The notes: generated by a model not told the origin, from the sequence alone. 64,000 bases of DNA from Pseudomonas fluorescens (GCF_018614775.1 NZ_JAGGOF010000052.1:1-64000); one strand, 5' to 3'. Counted from the stretch's first letter, positions 48,833 to 57,935 are shown. Program-made: numbers and translations.

Positions 48833-49723
48833 ATGGCTAAAATCGGATTCATCGGCACCGGCATCATGGGCCACCCAATGGCGCTGAACCTGCAAAAGGC
48901 CGGTCACAGCCTGTTCCTGTCCCAGCACCACGAAGCGGCCCCGGCCGACCTGCTCGCCGGCGGCGCGGTGGCCCTGGCCAACCCGCAGGAAGTGGCCCAG
49001 GAAGCCGAGTTCATCATCGTCATGGTCCCGGACACCCCGCAGGTCGATGACGTGCTGTTCCGTGCCGATGGCGTGGCGGCGGGCGTCGGCGCGGGCAAGG
49101 TGGTGATCGACATGAGCTCGATCTCCCCCACCGCCACCAAGGCGTTCGCGGTGAAGATCAATGAAAAAGGCGCGCAGTACCTCGATGCCCCGGTGTCCGG
49201 CGGTGAAGTCGGCGCCAAGGCTGCGACCCTGAGCATCATGGTCGGGGGCGACGGCAACGCGTTCGAGCGCGCCCTGCCGCTGTTCCAGGCCATGGGCAAG
49301 AACATCACCCTGGTGGGCGGCAACGGCGATGGCCAGACCGCCAAGGTGGCGAACCAGATCATCGTCGCGCTGAACATCCAGGCCGTGGCCGAAGCGCTGT
49401 TGTTCGCCTCGAAAAACGGCGCCGACCCGGCCAAGGTTCGTGAAGCCTTGATGGGTGGTTTTGCATCGTCGAAGATCCTCGAAGTGCACGGCGAACGCAT
49501 GATCAAGGGCACCTTCGACCCGGGCTTCCGCATCAGCCTGCACCAGAAGGACCTGAACCTGGCCCTGCAAGGCGCCCGGGAGCTGAACATCAACCTGCCC
49601 AACACCGCCAACGCCCAGCAAGTGTTCAGCACCTGCGCGGCCATCGGCGGCAGTCACTGGGACCATTCGGCGCTGATCAAGGGCCTGGAACACATGGCCA
49701 ATTTCTCGATCCGCGATAACTGA
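48833..49723 (+). CDS. glxR: Tartronate semialdehyde reductase
   Basis: It reduces tartronate semialdehyde to D-glycerate with NAD(P)H. The 296-residue beta-hydroxyacid dehydrogenase has MAKIGFIGTGIMGHPMALNLQKAGH (nucleotide binding), DAPVSGGEVGAKAATLSIMVGG, the catalytic Lys in GDGQTAKVANQIIVA, and RISLHQKDLNLAL. It is the third enzyme of the gcl line. Confidence 0.96.
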   Translation: MAKIGFIGTGIMGHPMALNLQKAGHSLFLSQHHEAAPADLLAGGAVALANPQEVAQEAEFIIVMVPDTPQVDDVLFRADGVAAGVGAGKVVIDMSSISPTATKAFAVKINEKGAQYLDAPVSGGEVGAKAATLSIMVGGDGNAFERALPLFQAMGKNITLVGGNGDGQTAKVANQIIVALNIQAVAEALLFASKNGADPAKVREALMGGFASSKILEVHGERMIKGTFDPGFRISLHQKDLNLALQGARELNINLPNTANAQQVFSTCAAIGGSHWDHSALIKGLEHMANFSIRDN

Positions 49724-49736
49724 CGCATCGATACCC

Positions 49737-49824
49737 TGTGGGAGCGAGCCTGCTCGCGATGACGGCCTGACATTCAACGCGATGTTGGCCGGACGACCGC
49801 TATCGCGAGCAGGCTCGCTCCCAC
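49737..49824. repeat. Inverted REP pair between glxR and the glycerate kinase gene
   Basis: TGTGGGAGCGAGCCTGCTCG and its inverse lie within the operon. Confidence 0.92.
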
Positions 49825-49870
49825 AAGGGAACTGCACTGACTTCAAATAATAAAAAACCGGGAGCCCGCC

Positions 49871-51151
49871 ATGTCGGTCGATCCGCAACAATTGCTGCGC
49901 GAGCTGTTTGCCACGGCCATCGACGCGGCGCATCCGCAGCATGTCCTTGAACACTACCTGCCCCGCGACCGCAGCGGCCGGGTCATCGTCATCGGCGCCG
50001 GCAAGGCCGCCGCGGCCATGGCCCAGGTGGTCGAGCGCTGCTGGCAGGGTGACGTCTCGGGTCTGGTGGTGACCCGCTACGGCCATGGCGCGCCCTGCCA
50101 GAAAATCGAAGTGGTCGAAGCCGCGCATCCCGTGCCCGACGCGGCCGGCCTGGCGGTGGCTCAACGGGTGCTGGAACTGGTCAGTAACCTGACGGAAGAC
50201 GACCGGGTGATCTTCCTGCTGTCCGGCGGGGGCTCGGCGTTGCTGGCGCTGCCGGCCGCTGGCATCACCCTGGCCGACAAGCAGGCGATCAACAAGGCCC
50301 TGCTCAAGTCCGGCGCGACCATCGGCGAGATGAATTGCGTGCGCAAGCACCTCTCGGCGATCAAGGGTGGGCGCTTGGGCAAGGCCTGCTGGCCGGCGAC
50401 GGTCTACACCTACGCGATTTCCGATGTGCCGGGGGACCTGGCCACGGTCATCGCTTCCGGCCCCACCGTGGCCGACCCCAGTACCTCGGCCGAAGCCCTG
50501 GCGATCCTCAAGCGCTACCACATCGAGGTCCCGGCGTCGGTGCGCACCTGGTTGCAAAGCCCTGAGTCGGAAACCGTCAAGCCCGGCGACCCAAGCCTGG
50601 CCCGCAGCCACTTCCAGTTGATCGCCCGCCCCCAGCAATCACTGGAAGCGGCTGCGGTGAAAGCCCGCCAGGCCGGTTTCAGCCCCTTGATCCTCGGTGA
50701 CCTGGAAGGCGAAGCCCGGGAGGTGGCAAAAGTCCACGCCGGCATCGCGCGGCAAATCGCCCTGCACGGCCAGCCCCTGGCGGCGCCGTGCGTGATCCTG
50801 TCCGGCGGCGAAACCACGGTCACCGTGCGCGGCAATGGCCGAGGCGGCCGCAATGCCGAGTTCCTGCTGAGCCTGACCGACTGCCTCAAGGGCCACCCCG
50901 GCATCTACGCCCTGGCTGGCGACACCGACGGCATCGACGGCTCCGAAGACAACGCCGGCGCCCTCATGACCCCGGACAGTTATCGCCGTGCCGCCGAACT
51001 GGGCCTGAACGCCAGCGATGAGCTGGATAACAGCAACGGCTACGGCTACTTCGCCGCGCTGGATGGGCTGATCGTCACCGAACCGACCCGCACCAACGTC
51101 AACGATTTCCGCGCCATCCTGATCCTCGAGAACCCCAAACATGACGCCTGA
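49871..51151 (+). CDS. ttuD: Glycerate 2-kinase (MOFRL family)
   Basis: The 426-residue protein has the DUF4147 N-terminal domain (VIVIGAGKAAAAMAQVVE, VIFLLSGGGSALLALPA, GEMNCVRKHLSAIKGGRLG) and the C-terminal MOFRL domain (ILSGGETTVTVRGNGRGGRNAEFLL, GDTDGIDGSEDNAGALM). It phosphorylates D-glycerate, giving 2-phosphoglycerate; older annotations call it hydroxypyruvate reductase. Its stop lies 11 nt inside pyk, so the two are coupled. Confidence 0.93.
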   Translation: MSVDPQQLLRELFATAIDAAHPQHVLEHYLPRDRSGRVIVIGAGKAAAAMAQVVERCWQGDVSGLVVTRYGHGAPCQKIEVVEAAHPVPDAAGLAVAQRVLELVSNLTEDDRVIFLLSGGGSALLALPAAGITLADKQAINKALLKSGATIGEMNCVRKHLSAIKGGRLGKACWPATVYTYAISDVPGDLATVIASGPTVADPSTSAEALAILKRYHIEVPASVRTWLQSPESETVKPGDPSLARSHFQLIARPQQSLEAAAVKARQAGFSPLILGDLEGEAREVAKVHAGIARQIALHGQPLAAPCVILSGGETTVTVRGNGRGGRNAEFLLSLTDCLKGHPGIYALAGDTDGIDGSEDNAGALMTPDSYRRAAELGLNASDELDNSNGYGYFAALDGLIVTEPTRTNVNDFRAILILENPKHDA

Positions 51152-52556
51152 CAAAAAGGTCAAGATCCTCGCCACGCTCGGCCCCGCGACCCGCGGCATC
51201 GATGACATCCGTGAACTGGTGCAGGCCGGGGTGAATATCTTTCGCCTGAACTTCAGCCACGGCGATCATGCCGATCACGCCCAGCGCTACCGCTGGATCC
51301 GTGAGGTCGAGCAGCAGCTCAACTACCCGCTGGGCATCCTCATGGACCTGCAAGGGCCAAAACTGCGGGTCGGCCCATTCGCCGACGGCAAGGTCCTGCT
51401 GCAACGCGGCCAGGCCCTGCGCCTGGACCTGGACCCGACGCCCGGCGATCAACGCCGGGTCAACCTGCCTCACCCGGAAATCATCGCGGCCCTGGAGCCC
51501 GGCATGGACCTGCTGCTGGACGACGGCAAGCTGCGCCTGCGGGTAATCGCTCGGTACAGCGACGCTATCGACACCGAAGTGCTCAACGGTGGCGAACTCT
51601 CTGATCGCAAAGGCGTGAACGTACCCCAGGCCGTGCTCGACCTGAGCCCGCTGACGGCCAAGGACCGGCGCGACTTGAACTTTGGCCTGGAACTGGGTGT
51701 GGACTGGGTGGCGCTGTCGTTCGTGCAACGCCCCGAGGACATCCGCGAAGCCCGCGCGCTGATCGGCGAGAAGGCGTTCCTGATGGCAAAGATCGAGAAG
51801 CCGTCGGCGGTCACCCAACTGCGGGACATCGCCGAGCTGTGCGACGCGATCATGGTGGCCCGCGGTGACCTGGGCGTCGAAGTCCCGGCCGAGAACGTGC
51901 CGCAGATCCAGAAGAACATCATCGGCACCTGCCGCGCCCTGGGTAAACCGGTGGTGGTCGCCACGCAGATGCTCGAATCGATGCGCTTCTCCCCGGCGCC
52001 GACCCGTGCCGAAGTCACCGACGTCGCCAACGCCGTGGCCGAAGGCGCCGATGCGGTCATGCTGTCGGCGGAAACCGCGTCAGGCGATTACCCCCTCGAA
52101 GCCGTGCAGATGATGAGCAAGATCATCCGCCAGGTCGAAAATGGCCCCGACTATCAAGCGCAACTGGACGTCAGCCGACCGAAAGCCGAGGCCACGGCAT
52201 CGGACGCCATCAGCTGTGCGATCCGGCGCATCAGCAGCATCCTGCCGGTGGCGGTGCTGGTGAACTACAGCGAGTCGGGCGCCTCCAGCCTGCGGGCGGC
52301 GCGGGAGCGGCCGACGGTGCCGATCCTCAACCTCACGCCGAATCTGGCGGCCGCGCGCCGCTTGACGGTGGCGTGGGGCGTGCACTCGGTGGTCAACGAT
52401 CGGCTGCGGCAGGTGGATGAGGTCTGTTCCACCGCCCTGGAAATCGCCCAGGCCCAAGGCATGGCCCAGCGCGGCGATACCCTGCTGATTACTGCGGGCG
52501 TGCCGTTCGGGCAGCCGGGGTCGACCAACTCGCTGCGCATCGAGACGCTGATCTAG
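51141..52556 (+). CDS. pykF: Pyruvate kinase
   Basis: It converts phosphoenolpyruvate and ADP to pyruvate and ATP. The 471-residue enzyme has KVKILATLGPATRGIDDIRELVQAGVNIFRLNFSHG, the signature FLMAKIEKPSAV with the catalytic Lys, MVARGDLGVEVPAENVP, and MLSAETASGDYP. It overlaps the glycerate kinase gene by 11 nt. P. aeruginosa names the copy in this position pykF; the symbol is based on that context. Confidence 0.95.
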   Translation: MTPDKKVKILATLGPATRGIDDIRELVQAGVNIFRLNFSHGDHADHAQRYRWIREVEQQLNYPLGILMDLQGPKLRVGPFADGKVLLQRGQALRLDLDPTPGDQRRVNLPHPEIIAALEPGMDLLLDDGKLRLRVIARYSDAIDTEVLNGGELSDRKGVNVPQAVLDLSPLTAKDRRDLNFGLELGVDWVALSFVQRPEDIREARALIGEKAFLMAKIEKPSAVTQLRDIAELCDAIMVARGDLGVEVPAENVPQIQKNIIGTCRALGKPVVVATQMLESMRFSPAPTRAEVTDVANAVAEGADAVMLSAETASGDYPLEAVQMMSKIIRQVENGPDYQAQLDVSRPKAEATASDAISCAIRRISSILPVAVLVNYSESGASSLRAARERPTVPILNLTPNLAAARRLTVAWGVHSVVNDRLRQVDEVCSTALEIAQAQGMAQRGDTLLITAGVPFGQPGSTNSLRIETLI

Positions 52557-52571
52557 CGCCTGTACCGGCCT

Positions 52572-52648
52572 CATCGCGAGCAGGCTCGCTCCCACACTGG
52601 ATTTGCGGCGTTCACAAAACCCCTGTGGGAGCGAGCCTGCTCGCGATG
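52572..52648. repeat. Inverted REP pair
   Basis: ATCGCGAGCAGGCTCGCTCC and its inverse lie about 25 bp apart between pyk and the urea transporter gene. Confidence 0.92.
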
Positions 52649-52683
52649 GGGACAACTCGGTCCATCAGACACACAGCCCAACC

Positions 52684-53586
52684 ATGCCCAACACCCGCTG
52701 CCCCGACTGGGCCACCGCCCTGCTCAACGGCTTCAGCCAGATTTTCCTCCAGCGCCATCCGCTGTGCGGGCTGTTGTGCCTGCTGGCGATTCTGCTCAGC
52801 GCGCCGGCCTTGTTCGGTGGCGCGTTGCTGGGCGGCGTCGCCGGCCTGCTCACCGCCCAGCGCCGCGGTTACCCCAAGGCGGATCGGCAGGCCGGGCTGT
52901 TCAGCTATAACGGCATTCTGCTGGGCTTGCTGCTGAGCCTGGCATTGCCCTGGTCAGCCTTGTTGGTGCCGTTGATCATTGCCGGCGGCGGTCTCAGTGC
53001 GATGCTGACCCAGCAGTGGCTCAAACGGACCCGCAACCCTCGATGCCTGCCTGCCTACACTGCGCCCTTCGTAGGATTGGGCTGGTGGCTGCTGGGTCTT
53101 GCGCCGCTGCAAACCGCCCCCCTATCGGTCGACTTGACGGTGCCCAACCTACTGGCCGCGCCGTTGAACGGGTTGGGCCAGGTCATCCTCCTCGACCAGC
53201 CGCTGGCGGGTGCACTGATCGCGGCCGGCCTGCTGCTTGCCGATCACCGCGCCGCCGGCTGGGCGCTGTTCGGGTCGGTCGCCGGCCTGGCCTTCGCTTT
53301 GTTGCATCATGAACATGCCTCTGGCCTGTCCGGACTGAGCGGCTACAACCCGGCTCTGGTGGCGCTGGCCCTCAGCCAACAGCGCCGCCAGCCGTGGTTG
53401 CCACTGGCGGGCATCCTCCTGGCGATCCTGCTCACCCCAGGTTTCAGCGCCCTTGGACTGGCGCCGCTGACGGCACCGTTTATCCTCGCCTGCTGGCTGA
53501 TCCAGGCCACTGGCCGGGCCTGGCAGCAGGGCTGTGTCGACGCCGCACCTTGCACTCTGCCGGGCAATCGCCCTAGGCTTCGCTGA
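52684..53586 (+). CDS. Urea transporter (UT family)
   Basis: The 300-residue protein shows the two-fold repeat of the UT channel family, about ten helices with paired motifs: AGLFSYNGILLGLLLSL in the first half and SGLSGYNPALVALALS in the second. Conserved prolines and a Gly-rich pore follow (LNGLGQVILLDQPLAGALI). It probably carries urea across the inner membrane. No urease genes lie in the window. The start at 52684 follows the REP pair, and the potassium channel gene begins 21 bp later. Confidence 0.88.
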   Translation: MPNTRCPDWATALLNGFSQIFLQRHPLCGLLCLLAILLSAPALFGGALLGGVAGLLTAQRRGYPKADRQAGLFSYNGILLGLLLSLALPWSALLVPLIIAGGGLSAMLTQQWLKRTRNPRCLPAYTAPFVGLGWWLLGLAPLQTAPLSVDLTVPNLLAAPLNGLGQVILLDQPLAGALIAAGLLLADHRAAGWALFGSVAGLAFALLHHEHASGLSGLSGYNPALVALALSQQRRQPWLPLAGILLAILLTPGFSALGLAPLTAPFILACWLIQATGRAWQQGCVDAAPCTLPGNRPRLR

Positions 53587-53607
53587 TTCCGGGATCAGGC
53601 GATGTGT

Positions 53608-54432
53608 ATGGACAGCAACAACAATTGGCGTGAACGCTTCTACGTAATGATTTTCCAGACCGACACCGTGGCCGGCCGGCGTTTCGACAGCAGCTTGCTG
53701 TTGATCATCCTCGCCAGCCTGGTGATCGTGATGCTCGACAGCATCGACAGCGTGCACAAAAACTACGCGGCCCTGCTGGCCGGTATCGAATGGGGCTTCA
53801 CCTTCATCTTCATCGTCGAGTACGGCCTGCGCCTGTACTGCTCGCCCAAGCCGCTGCGCTATGCCTTCAGCTTTTATGGCCTGGTGGACTTGCTGGCGAT
53901 CGTGCCGGGGATCCTGGCGCTGTACTACAGCGATGCCCAGTACCTGCTGATCATTCGGATCATCCGGATGCTGCGGATCTTCCGCGTGCTCAAGCTCAGC
54001 CCTTACCTCAAGCAGGCCAACTACCTGATGGCGGCGCTGCGGGGGAGCAAGCAGAAGATCATCGTGTTCCTGGTCAGTGTCTCGACCCTGGTGACCGTGT
54101 TCGGCACCTTGATGTACGTCATCGAAGGCCCCGAGCATGGCTTCACCAGCATTCCCAAGGGCATCTATTGGGCAATCGTGACGCTGACCACCGTGGGCTT
54201 CGGCGATATCGTGCCCAAGACGCCCCTGGGCCAGGTGGTGTCATCCCTGGTGATGATCACCGGTTACTCGATCATCGCCGTGCCAACCGGCATTTTCACC
54301 GCCGAACTGGCCAGCGCCATGCGCGGTGACCAACTCAAGCACGACTGCCCGGTGTGCAGTAAAGACAGTCATGAGCAGGCTGCGGCTTTTTGCTCTCGAT
54401 GTGGCAATGCACTGTTTAAAAAATTGGAATAA
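53608..54432 (+). CDS. Voltage-sensor-type potassium channel with C-terminal zinc ribbon
   Basis: The 274-residue protein has six helices: S1-S3, an arginine-rich S4 (IIRIIRMLRIFRVLKLS) and a pore with the selectivity filter TTVGFGD. After S6 comes a short tail with CPVC...CSRCG, a zinc ribbon, which is unusual for channels. The second ATG (53608) is preferred because the AGG site is 8 nt upstream; ATG 53602 would have only 2 nt. It is likely a homotetrameric K+ channel. Confidence 0.9.
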   Translation: MDSNNNWRERFYVMIFQTDTVAGRRFDSSLLLIILASLVIVMLDSIDSVHKNYAALLAGIEWGFTFIFIVEYGLRLYCSPKPLRYAFSFYGLVDLLAIVPGILALYYSDAQYLLIIRIIRMLRIFRVLKLSPYLKQANYLMAALRGSKQKIIVFLVSVSTLVTVFGTLMYVIEGPEHGFTSIPKGIYWAIVTLTTVGFGDIVPKTPLGQVVSSLVMITGYSIIAVPTGIFTAELASAMRGDQLKHDCPVCSKDSHEQAAAFCSRCGNALFKKLE

Positions 54433-54516
54433 GCAAAGCACTTTTTAATGCTTGAAGACCTATGAGCTTGTCGCTAGTTTGCCCGGCATCCCCTTTCAAA
54501 TAAAAAGGAATTCGCA

Positions 54517-55515
54517 GTGAAGAACTTCTTTGGCGCCTCTCTTCTCGCCGCAGGCCTGACCTTCGGCAGCCTGGCCCACGCCGCCCCGACGCTGCTCAAC
54601 GTTTCCTACGACGTGATGCGCGATTTCTACAAGGACTACAACGCAGCGTTCCAGAAGCACTGGCAAGCCGAGCACAACGAAAACATCACCGTGCAGATGT
54701 CCTTCGGCGGCTCCAGCAAGCAGGCCCGCTCAGTGATCGACGGGTTGCCGGCAGATGTCATCACCATGAACATGGCCACCGACATCAACGCCCTGGCGGA
54801 CAACGGCAAACTGGTGCCGGACAACTGGGTCACCCGCCTGCCGAACAACAGCGCCCCGTTCACCTCGGCCACGGTGTTCATCGTGCGCAAGGGCAACCCG
54901 AAGGCGCTGAAAGACTGGCCCGACCTGCTCAAGGACGGCGTGCAGGTGATCGTGCCCAACCCGAAAACCTCCGGCAACGGTCGTTACACCTACCTGTCGG
55001 CCTGGGGTTATGTGCTCAAGAACGGCGGTGACGAGAGCAAAGCCAAGGATTTCGTCGGCAAGCTGTTCAAACAGGCGCCGGTGCTGGATACCGGCGGCCG
55101 CGCAGCGACTACCACATTCATGACCAACCAGATCGGCGACGTACTGGTGACCTTTGAAAACGAGGCTGAAATGATCGCCCGGGAGTTCGGTCGCGACCAG
55201 TTCGAGGTCGTCTATCCAAGCGTTTCTGCCGAGGCCGAGCCGCCAGTGAGCGTGGTGGACAAAGTGGTCGAGAAAAAAGGCTCCCGCGAGGCGGCCGAGG
55301 CCTACCTGAAATACCTCTGGTCGCCGGAAGGCCAGGAAATCGCCGCCGCCAACTACCTGCGCCCACGGGACCCGGCCGTGCTGGCCAAATACACCGATCG
55401 CTTCCCGAAAGTGGATTTCCTGTCGGTGGAAAAAACCTTCGGTGACTGGCGCACGGTGCAGAAGACCCACTTCATCGATGGCGGGGTTTTCGATCAGATC
55501 TACAGCGGGCAGTAA
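54517..55515 (+). CDS. Sulfate-binding periplasmic protein (Sbp/CysP type), orphan
   Basis: The 332-residue protein has a signal peptide (FFGASLLAAGLTFGSLAHA) and the sulfate-binding motifs LLNVSYDVMRDFYKDYN, FGGSSKQARSVIDGLPADVITMN, IVPNPKTSGNGRYTYLSAWG and VTFENEAEM. GTG 54517 follows AAAAAGGA by 7 nt. No cysTWA genes are adjacent, so it must use a transporter encoded elsewhere. Expression is probably induced by sulfate limitation through CysB, which is inference from the family. Confidence 0.92.
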   Translation: MKNFFGASLLAAGLTFGSLAHAAPTLLNVSYDVMRDFYKDYNAAFQKHWQAEHNENITVQMSFGGSSKQARSVIDGLPADVITMNMATDINALADNGKLVPDNWVTRLPNNSAPFTSATVFIVRKGNPKALKDWPDLLKDGVQVIVPNPKTSGNGRYTYLSAWGYVLKNGGDESKAKDFVGKLFKQAPVLDTGGRAATTTFMTNQIGDVLVTFENEAEMIAREFGRDQFEVVYPSVSAEAEPPVSVVDKVVEKKGSREAAEAYLKYLWSPEGQEIAAANYLRPRDPAVLAKYTDRFPKVDFLSVEKTFGDWRTVQKTHFIDGGVFDQIYSGQ

Positions 55516-55531
55516 GGGATCACAGATCCCT

Positions 55532-55559
55532 GTGGCGAGGGAGCTTGCTCCCTCGCCAC
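55532..55559. repeat. 28-bp perfect palindrome, distinct REP class
   Basis: The 13-bp arms GTGGCGAGGGAGC and GCTCCCTCGCCAC enclose TT, 17 bp past the sulfate-binding-protein gene. Its sequence differs from the other REPs; it may also act as a terminator-like hairpin, but no T tract follows. Confidence 0.85.
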
Positions 55560-55666
55560 GACAATCATCAACGCCCGGCATGTCTGTTATCAGTCACAAA
55601 GCCTGTTCCAGACTCCCATAAGCCTTTAGCCTCTCGCCATCCCTTCTGTTCCCTGACGAGATTGCC

Positions 55667-56872
55667 ATGAGTGCCCAACCCCTAGCCCCGCCCACCGGCA
55701 CCCACCTGACCCGAGGCATGGTCCTGCTCTTCGCCTTCTGCTGCGGCGCCATTGTCGCCAATATCTACTACGCCCAGCCGATCATCGAACTGATCGCCCC
55801 CGACGTTGGCCTGAGCAGCACCCTGGCCAGCCTGATCGTCTCGCTGACCCAGATCGGCTATGCCCTGGGTTTGTTTTTCCTGGTGCCATTGGGCGACTTG
55901 CTGGAAAACCGCCGCCTGATGATCCTGACCAGTCTCGTGGCGATTGCCAGCCTGTTGGGCGCAGCGTTCACCGATCAACCGAACGTGTTCCTGCTGGTCT
56001 CGCTGCTGGTGGGCTTCAGCTCGGTGTCAGTGCAAGTGTTGATTCCCCTGGCTGCGCACCTGGCGCCGGAGGAATCGCGCGGTCGGGTCGTAGGCGGGAT
56101 CATGGGCGGTTTGCTGCTGGGGATCCTGCTGGCGCGGCCGATATCGAGCGTCGTGGCCGATCACTTCGGCTGGCGGGCGATGTTCATGATCGCGGCAGGC
56201 TTGATGGCGGCGATCAGCATCGTCCTGGCCCTGACCGTGCCCAAGCGCCAACCCGACCATCGCGCCTCTTATGCGCAACTGCTGGGTTCGCTCGGTACGC
56301 TGCTGCGCCAGCAACCACTGTTGCGTCAACGGGCGCTTTACCAGGCCGGCATGTTCGCCACGTTCAGCCTGTTCTGGACTGCAGCGCCACTGGAGCTGTC
56401 ACGCAACCATGGCTTGTCCCAGTCTGAAATCGCCTTGTTCGCCCTGGTCGGCGCCCTGGGCGCCATCGCCGCGCCCATCGCCGGTCGCCTGGCCGACGCC
56501 GGCCACACCCGCATTGCCTCGCTGCTGGCAATGCTGTTCGCCAGCCTGAGCTTCCTGCCGGCGTTCATCCATCCGCTCTACAGCGTCATTGGCCTGGCCG
56601 TGACCGGCGTGGTCCTGGATTTCTGTGTGCAGATGAACATGGTCCTGGGCCAGCGGACCATCTACGCCCTCGATGCGAAAAGCCGCGGCCGCTTGAATGC
56701 GCTGTACATGACCAGCATCTTCGTCGGTGGCGCGTTTGGCTCATCGATTGCCAGCGCGGTGTACGAACATGGCGGATGGCTGTGGGTGGTGATCGTCGGC
56801 AGCGCGTTCCCGCTGCTGGCCTTGCTGCGCTTCTTGAGTGTTTCGCAGAAGCCGTCCCCGGCGACGGCTTGA
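55667..56872 (+). CDS. MFS transporter (drug/metabolite exporter)
   Basis: The 401-residue protein has 12 helices and the major-facilitator motif PLGDLLENRRLMIL after helix 2. The N-terminus GMVLLFAFCCGAIVANIYYAQPIIELIAPDVGLSSTLASLIVSLTQIGYALGL is typical of the YnfM/sugar-efflux-like branch. Substrate unknown. It is a single gene with a shared bidirectional terminator. Confidence 0.9.
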   Translation: MSAQPLAPPTGTHLTRGMVLLFAFCCGAIVANIYYAQPIIELIAPDVGLSSTLASLIVSLTQIGYALGLFFLVPLGDLLENRRLMILTSLVAIASLLGAAFTDQPNVFLLVSLLVGFSSVSVQVLIPLAAHLAPEESRGRVVGGIMGGLLLGILLARPISSVVADHFGWRAMFMIAAGLMAAISIVLALTVPKRQPDHRASYAQLLGSLGTLLRQQPLLRQRALYQAGMFATFSLFWTAAPLELSRNHGLSQSEIALFALVGALGAIAAPIAGRLADAGHTRIASLLAMLFASLSFLPAFIHPLYSVIGLAVTGVVLDFCVQMNMVLGQRTIYALDAKSRGRLNALYMTSIFVGGAFGSSIASAVYEHGGWLWVVIVGSAFPLLALLRFLSVSQKPSPATA

Positions 56873-56886
56873 AGATCGAACGGCAC

Positions 56887-56922
56887 AAAAATGCCCGGGC
56901 GCCCACGGCGGCCGGGCATTTT
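56887..56922. terminator. Bidirectional intrinsic terminator
   Basis: AAAATGCCCGG / CCGGGCATTTT has A and T runs on either side, between the convergent MFS and PLDc_N genes. Confidence 0.88.
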
Positions 56923-56931
56923 CATTGAAGG

Positions 56932-57123
56932 TCAGATCCGCACATTGCCTCGCGGCCCGGCGATCGCCCAGATGATCAGGCCCAGCACCGGCAGCAGCAG
57001 GATCAGCAGCACCCATAGGACTTTCGCCCCGACTTCCGCACCGCTCTTGAGCACATTGATGATCGCCCAGATATCGAGCGCCAGGATAATCAGGCCAATC
57101 AGGCCGTTGAAGGTGGAACCCAT
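56932..57123 (-). CDS. Small PLDc_N-type membrane protein
   Basis: The 63-residue protein has two hydrophobic helices (about 5-25 and 35-57) and the PLDc_N pattern LIILALDIWAIINVLKSGAEVGAKVLWVLLILLLPVLGLIIWAIAGPRG. It lacks any phospholipase catalytic domain. GGGAG lies 7 nt before the ATG. Function is unknown. Confidence 0.82.
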   Translation of the reverse strand: MGSTFNGLIGLIILALDIWAIINVLKSGAEVGAKVLWVLLILLLPVLGLIIWAIAGPRGNVRI

Positions 57124-57193
57124 GGTGTCGCTCCCAAATGGTAATAGGCACACTTAGGATAGCTGGGCCACGGCAAGGGTTCCGTTTATTGCC

Positions 57194-57724
57194 TCAGACG
57201 TGAATCGCGACCTTGAGCGCTTCCAGGGCTGGCGCGGCGGCAATGCCCACTTGCCCGCACAGCGCCAGCACCCGTGGCACGTCGTCGCCGAACACCAGCA
57301 CCATCTGCAATTCATCGTCCAGCAGCTGGCTGAAGTTCATCAGCACATAGCCGCCGTTTTCCTTGTTCAGGCTGCTCATCTGGATCTGGATGCGGTTGAG
57401 CGCGGTCAGCGCCTCGGTTTTCGCCAGTTGCTTGGGCTTGAGATTGAACGCCACGCCAGGGCCGAACGAGGCAACGATCTGTTCGAACAGCTCGACGTAG
57501 GTGTCGGCCTGGAACAGCACGGTGTCCGGCAGGCTGCCCACCACCACCCACTCACCCAATGGGATCGGGAAACTGTCGTCGTAGTTGATGTCCGGATTGG
57601 CCGCCAGGAAAGCCGCCGGATCGGCGTAGGCCTGGGCCGCTTCGTCAGCGATTCGCGCAACGTCAGCCTCGCCGAGGCAGCCGGAGCTGATTTTGCTGAT
57701 GAGTTCGACGAGGGCGGCTTTCAT
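57194..57724 (-). CDS. Conserved hypothetical protein
   Basis: I do not recognise this family with certainty. The 176-residue soluble protein has no signal peptide or membrane segment. It is acidic with a helical start (MKAALVELISKISSGCLGEADVARIADEAAQAYADP) and an alpha/beta middle (FPIPLGEWVVVGSLPDTVLFQADTYVELFEQIV). A C-terminal part follows (GGYVLMNFSQLLDDELQMVLVFGDDVPRVLALCGQVG). Coding composition agrees with neighbours. It is followed by the PLDc_N gene about 70 bp downstream. Confidence 0.8.
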   Translation of the reverse strand: MKAALVELISKISSGCLGEADVARIADEAAQAYADPAAFLAANPDINYDDSFPIPLGEWVVVGSLPDTVLFQADTYVELFEQIVASFGPGVAFNLKPKQLAKTEALTALNRIQIQMSSLNKENGGYVLMNFSQLLDDELQMVLVFGDDVPRVLALCGQVGIAAAPALEALKVAIHV

Positions 57725-57816
57725 GGGGTGGATCCTGTGGATAAGGGATTTCGAGGGCGCGCAGGATACCCCATCGGTTCACCTGAGTCAGGCACCTGTG
57801 GCAGGGACAGCTTACT

Positions 57817-57902
57817 GTGGGAGCAAGGCTTGCCCGCGATGGAAACCACTCGGTCGACCTGGAACCGAGGCGGCTGTATCGCGAGCAAGCTTTGCTCCCA
57901 CC
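57817..57902. repeat. Inverted REP pair (divergent subtype)
   Basis: TGTGGGAGCAAGGCTTGCCC and TCGCGAGCAAGCTTTGCTCC lie between the hypothetical and ankyrin genes. The cores differ from the common type. Confidence 0.85.
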
Positions 57903-57935
57903 CTGTTCCGCCGCCACAGGACTACCAGCCGGGTC

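Noticed and set aside
48731..50638. A 635-codon minus-strand frame opposite glxR and the glycerate kinase gene
   Set aside because: It runs through a REP pair and two genes, and the residues are shadow-like.
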